A stretch of 43,391 bases of DNA from Colwellia sp. (GTDB taxonomy: Bacteria > Pseudomonadota > Gammaproteobacteria > Enterobacterales > Alteromonadaceae). Of the stretch, positions 43,178 through 43,391 are shown piece after piece. Below the pieces are notes generated by a model. The model did not search any database, was not told where the DNA came from, and was given only the letters and a program-made list of their open reading frames with translations. The translations under genes and the position numbers were made by a program. The DNA lies in assembly GCA_013215655.1 (NCBI GenBank), contig JABSOX010000049.1, positions 1-43,391 on the forward strand, given 5' to 3'. Numbering within the stretch: the stretch's first letter is position 1; every line of letters begins with the position of its first letter.

Positions 43178-43356
43178 TATTTAAAGAGAAAAAAGTAAAA
43201 AAATGTGACATTTTTATTTTATTTGTACAATTTGAAGAAAATACTGAGTTCAAACACCTTAGACAACTGACTTTATCGGGTATTCGTTATTGTTCAAACG
43301 CTATGATTCAGCGCAAACATTAAATAAAAAAGTATAAAACCAGCCCTTTAATTAAC

Positions 43357-43391
43357 AAAAACGGTAAGCATGAAATCATACTTACCGTTTT
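43357..43391. terminator. Hairpin terminator at the right edge
   Basis: AAAAACGGTAAG (43357-43368) pairs with CTTACCGTTTT (43381-43391), and inner bases ATGA/TCAT extend the stem. It probably ends the gene to the right of the window on the minus strand (grpE would be usual, but it is not seen). Confidence 0.7.

Overview
The window is an AT-rich stretch of a gammaproteobacterial chromosome. Gene content and family types (gcvTHP, the yfcL / NAD-kinase-like / epmC group, dnaK-dnaJ, nhaA, CadC-like regulators with TolB-type propellers, GlyGly-CTERM surface proteins, S9 peptidases) fit a marine Alteromonadales bacterium, most likely Colwellia or a close relative. This is inferred from protein families; no 16S gene is present. 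No tRNA, rRNA, CRISPR array, intact transposase or prophage was seen.

Layout. 1-2133: a small secreted, probably copper-linked group (partial secreted protein, DUF411 lipoprotein, Met/His/Cys-rich protein, thioredoxin-fold protein). 2244-6316: a CadC/ToxR-type membrane regulator divergent from a GlyGly-CTERM surface protein. 6361-6482: a candidate antisense-strand small RNA with a promoter and a strong terminator. 6640-11627: secreted or lipid-anchored enzymes (EEP hydrolase, two cyclophilins, esterase lipoprotein, orphan solute-binding protein). 11824-14976: an AraC-type regulator with two membrane proteins (DUF4386, DUF2306) and a shared upstream motif. 15712-20600: two paralogous S9-peptidase-like genes, one with a damaged active site and one lacking the catalytic domain, followed by a 7-bp microsatellite and two tandem copies of a hairpin-rich intergenic repeat; a third partial copy lies at 11632. 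20901-25624: the glycine cleavage operon gcvT-gcvH-gcvP. 25955-28021: yfcL, an NAD-kinase-like gene and epmC. 28121-31007: an SPFH protein, nhaA and a divergent Lrp/AsnC regulator. 31100-36297: a DUF3300 protein, a PhoPQ-like two-component system with a PepSY protein, and a choice-of-anchor H surface protein. 36404-39132: a broken GlyGly-CTERM gene. 39291-39674: a single-domain response regulator. 39857-43074: dnaJ and dnaK with a heat-shock promoter.

The strongest system-level signal is in 31.1-36.3 kb. The promoters of the DUF3300 gene, the pepSY-regulator-kinase operon and the choice-of-anchor H gene each carry a direct repeat of the type TGTTCA-N5-TGTTCA, placed exactly 12 bases before a -10 box. 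This is the layout of PhoP-activated promoters, so the local two-component system probably controls itself and two envelope genes. Other items worth following are the candidate sRNA at 6.4 kb, the S9 pair with a conserved promoter motif, the repeat family at 19.3-20.6 kb, and palindromic operators at gcvT and nhaA.
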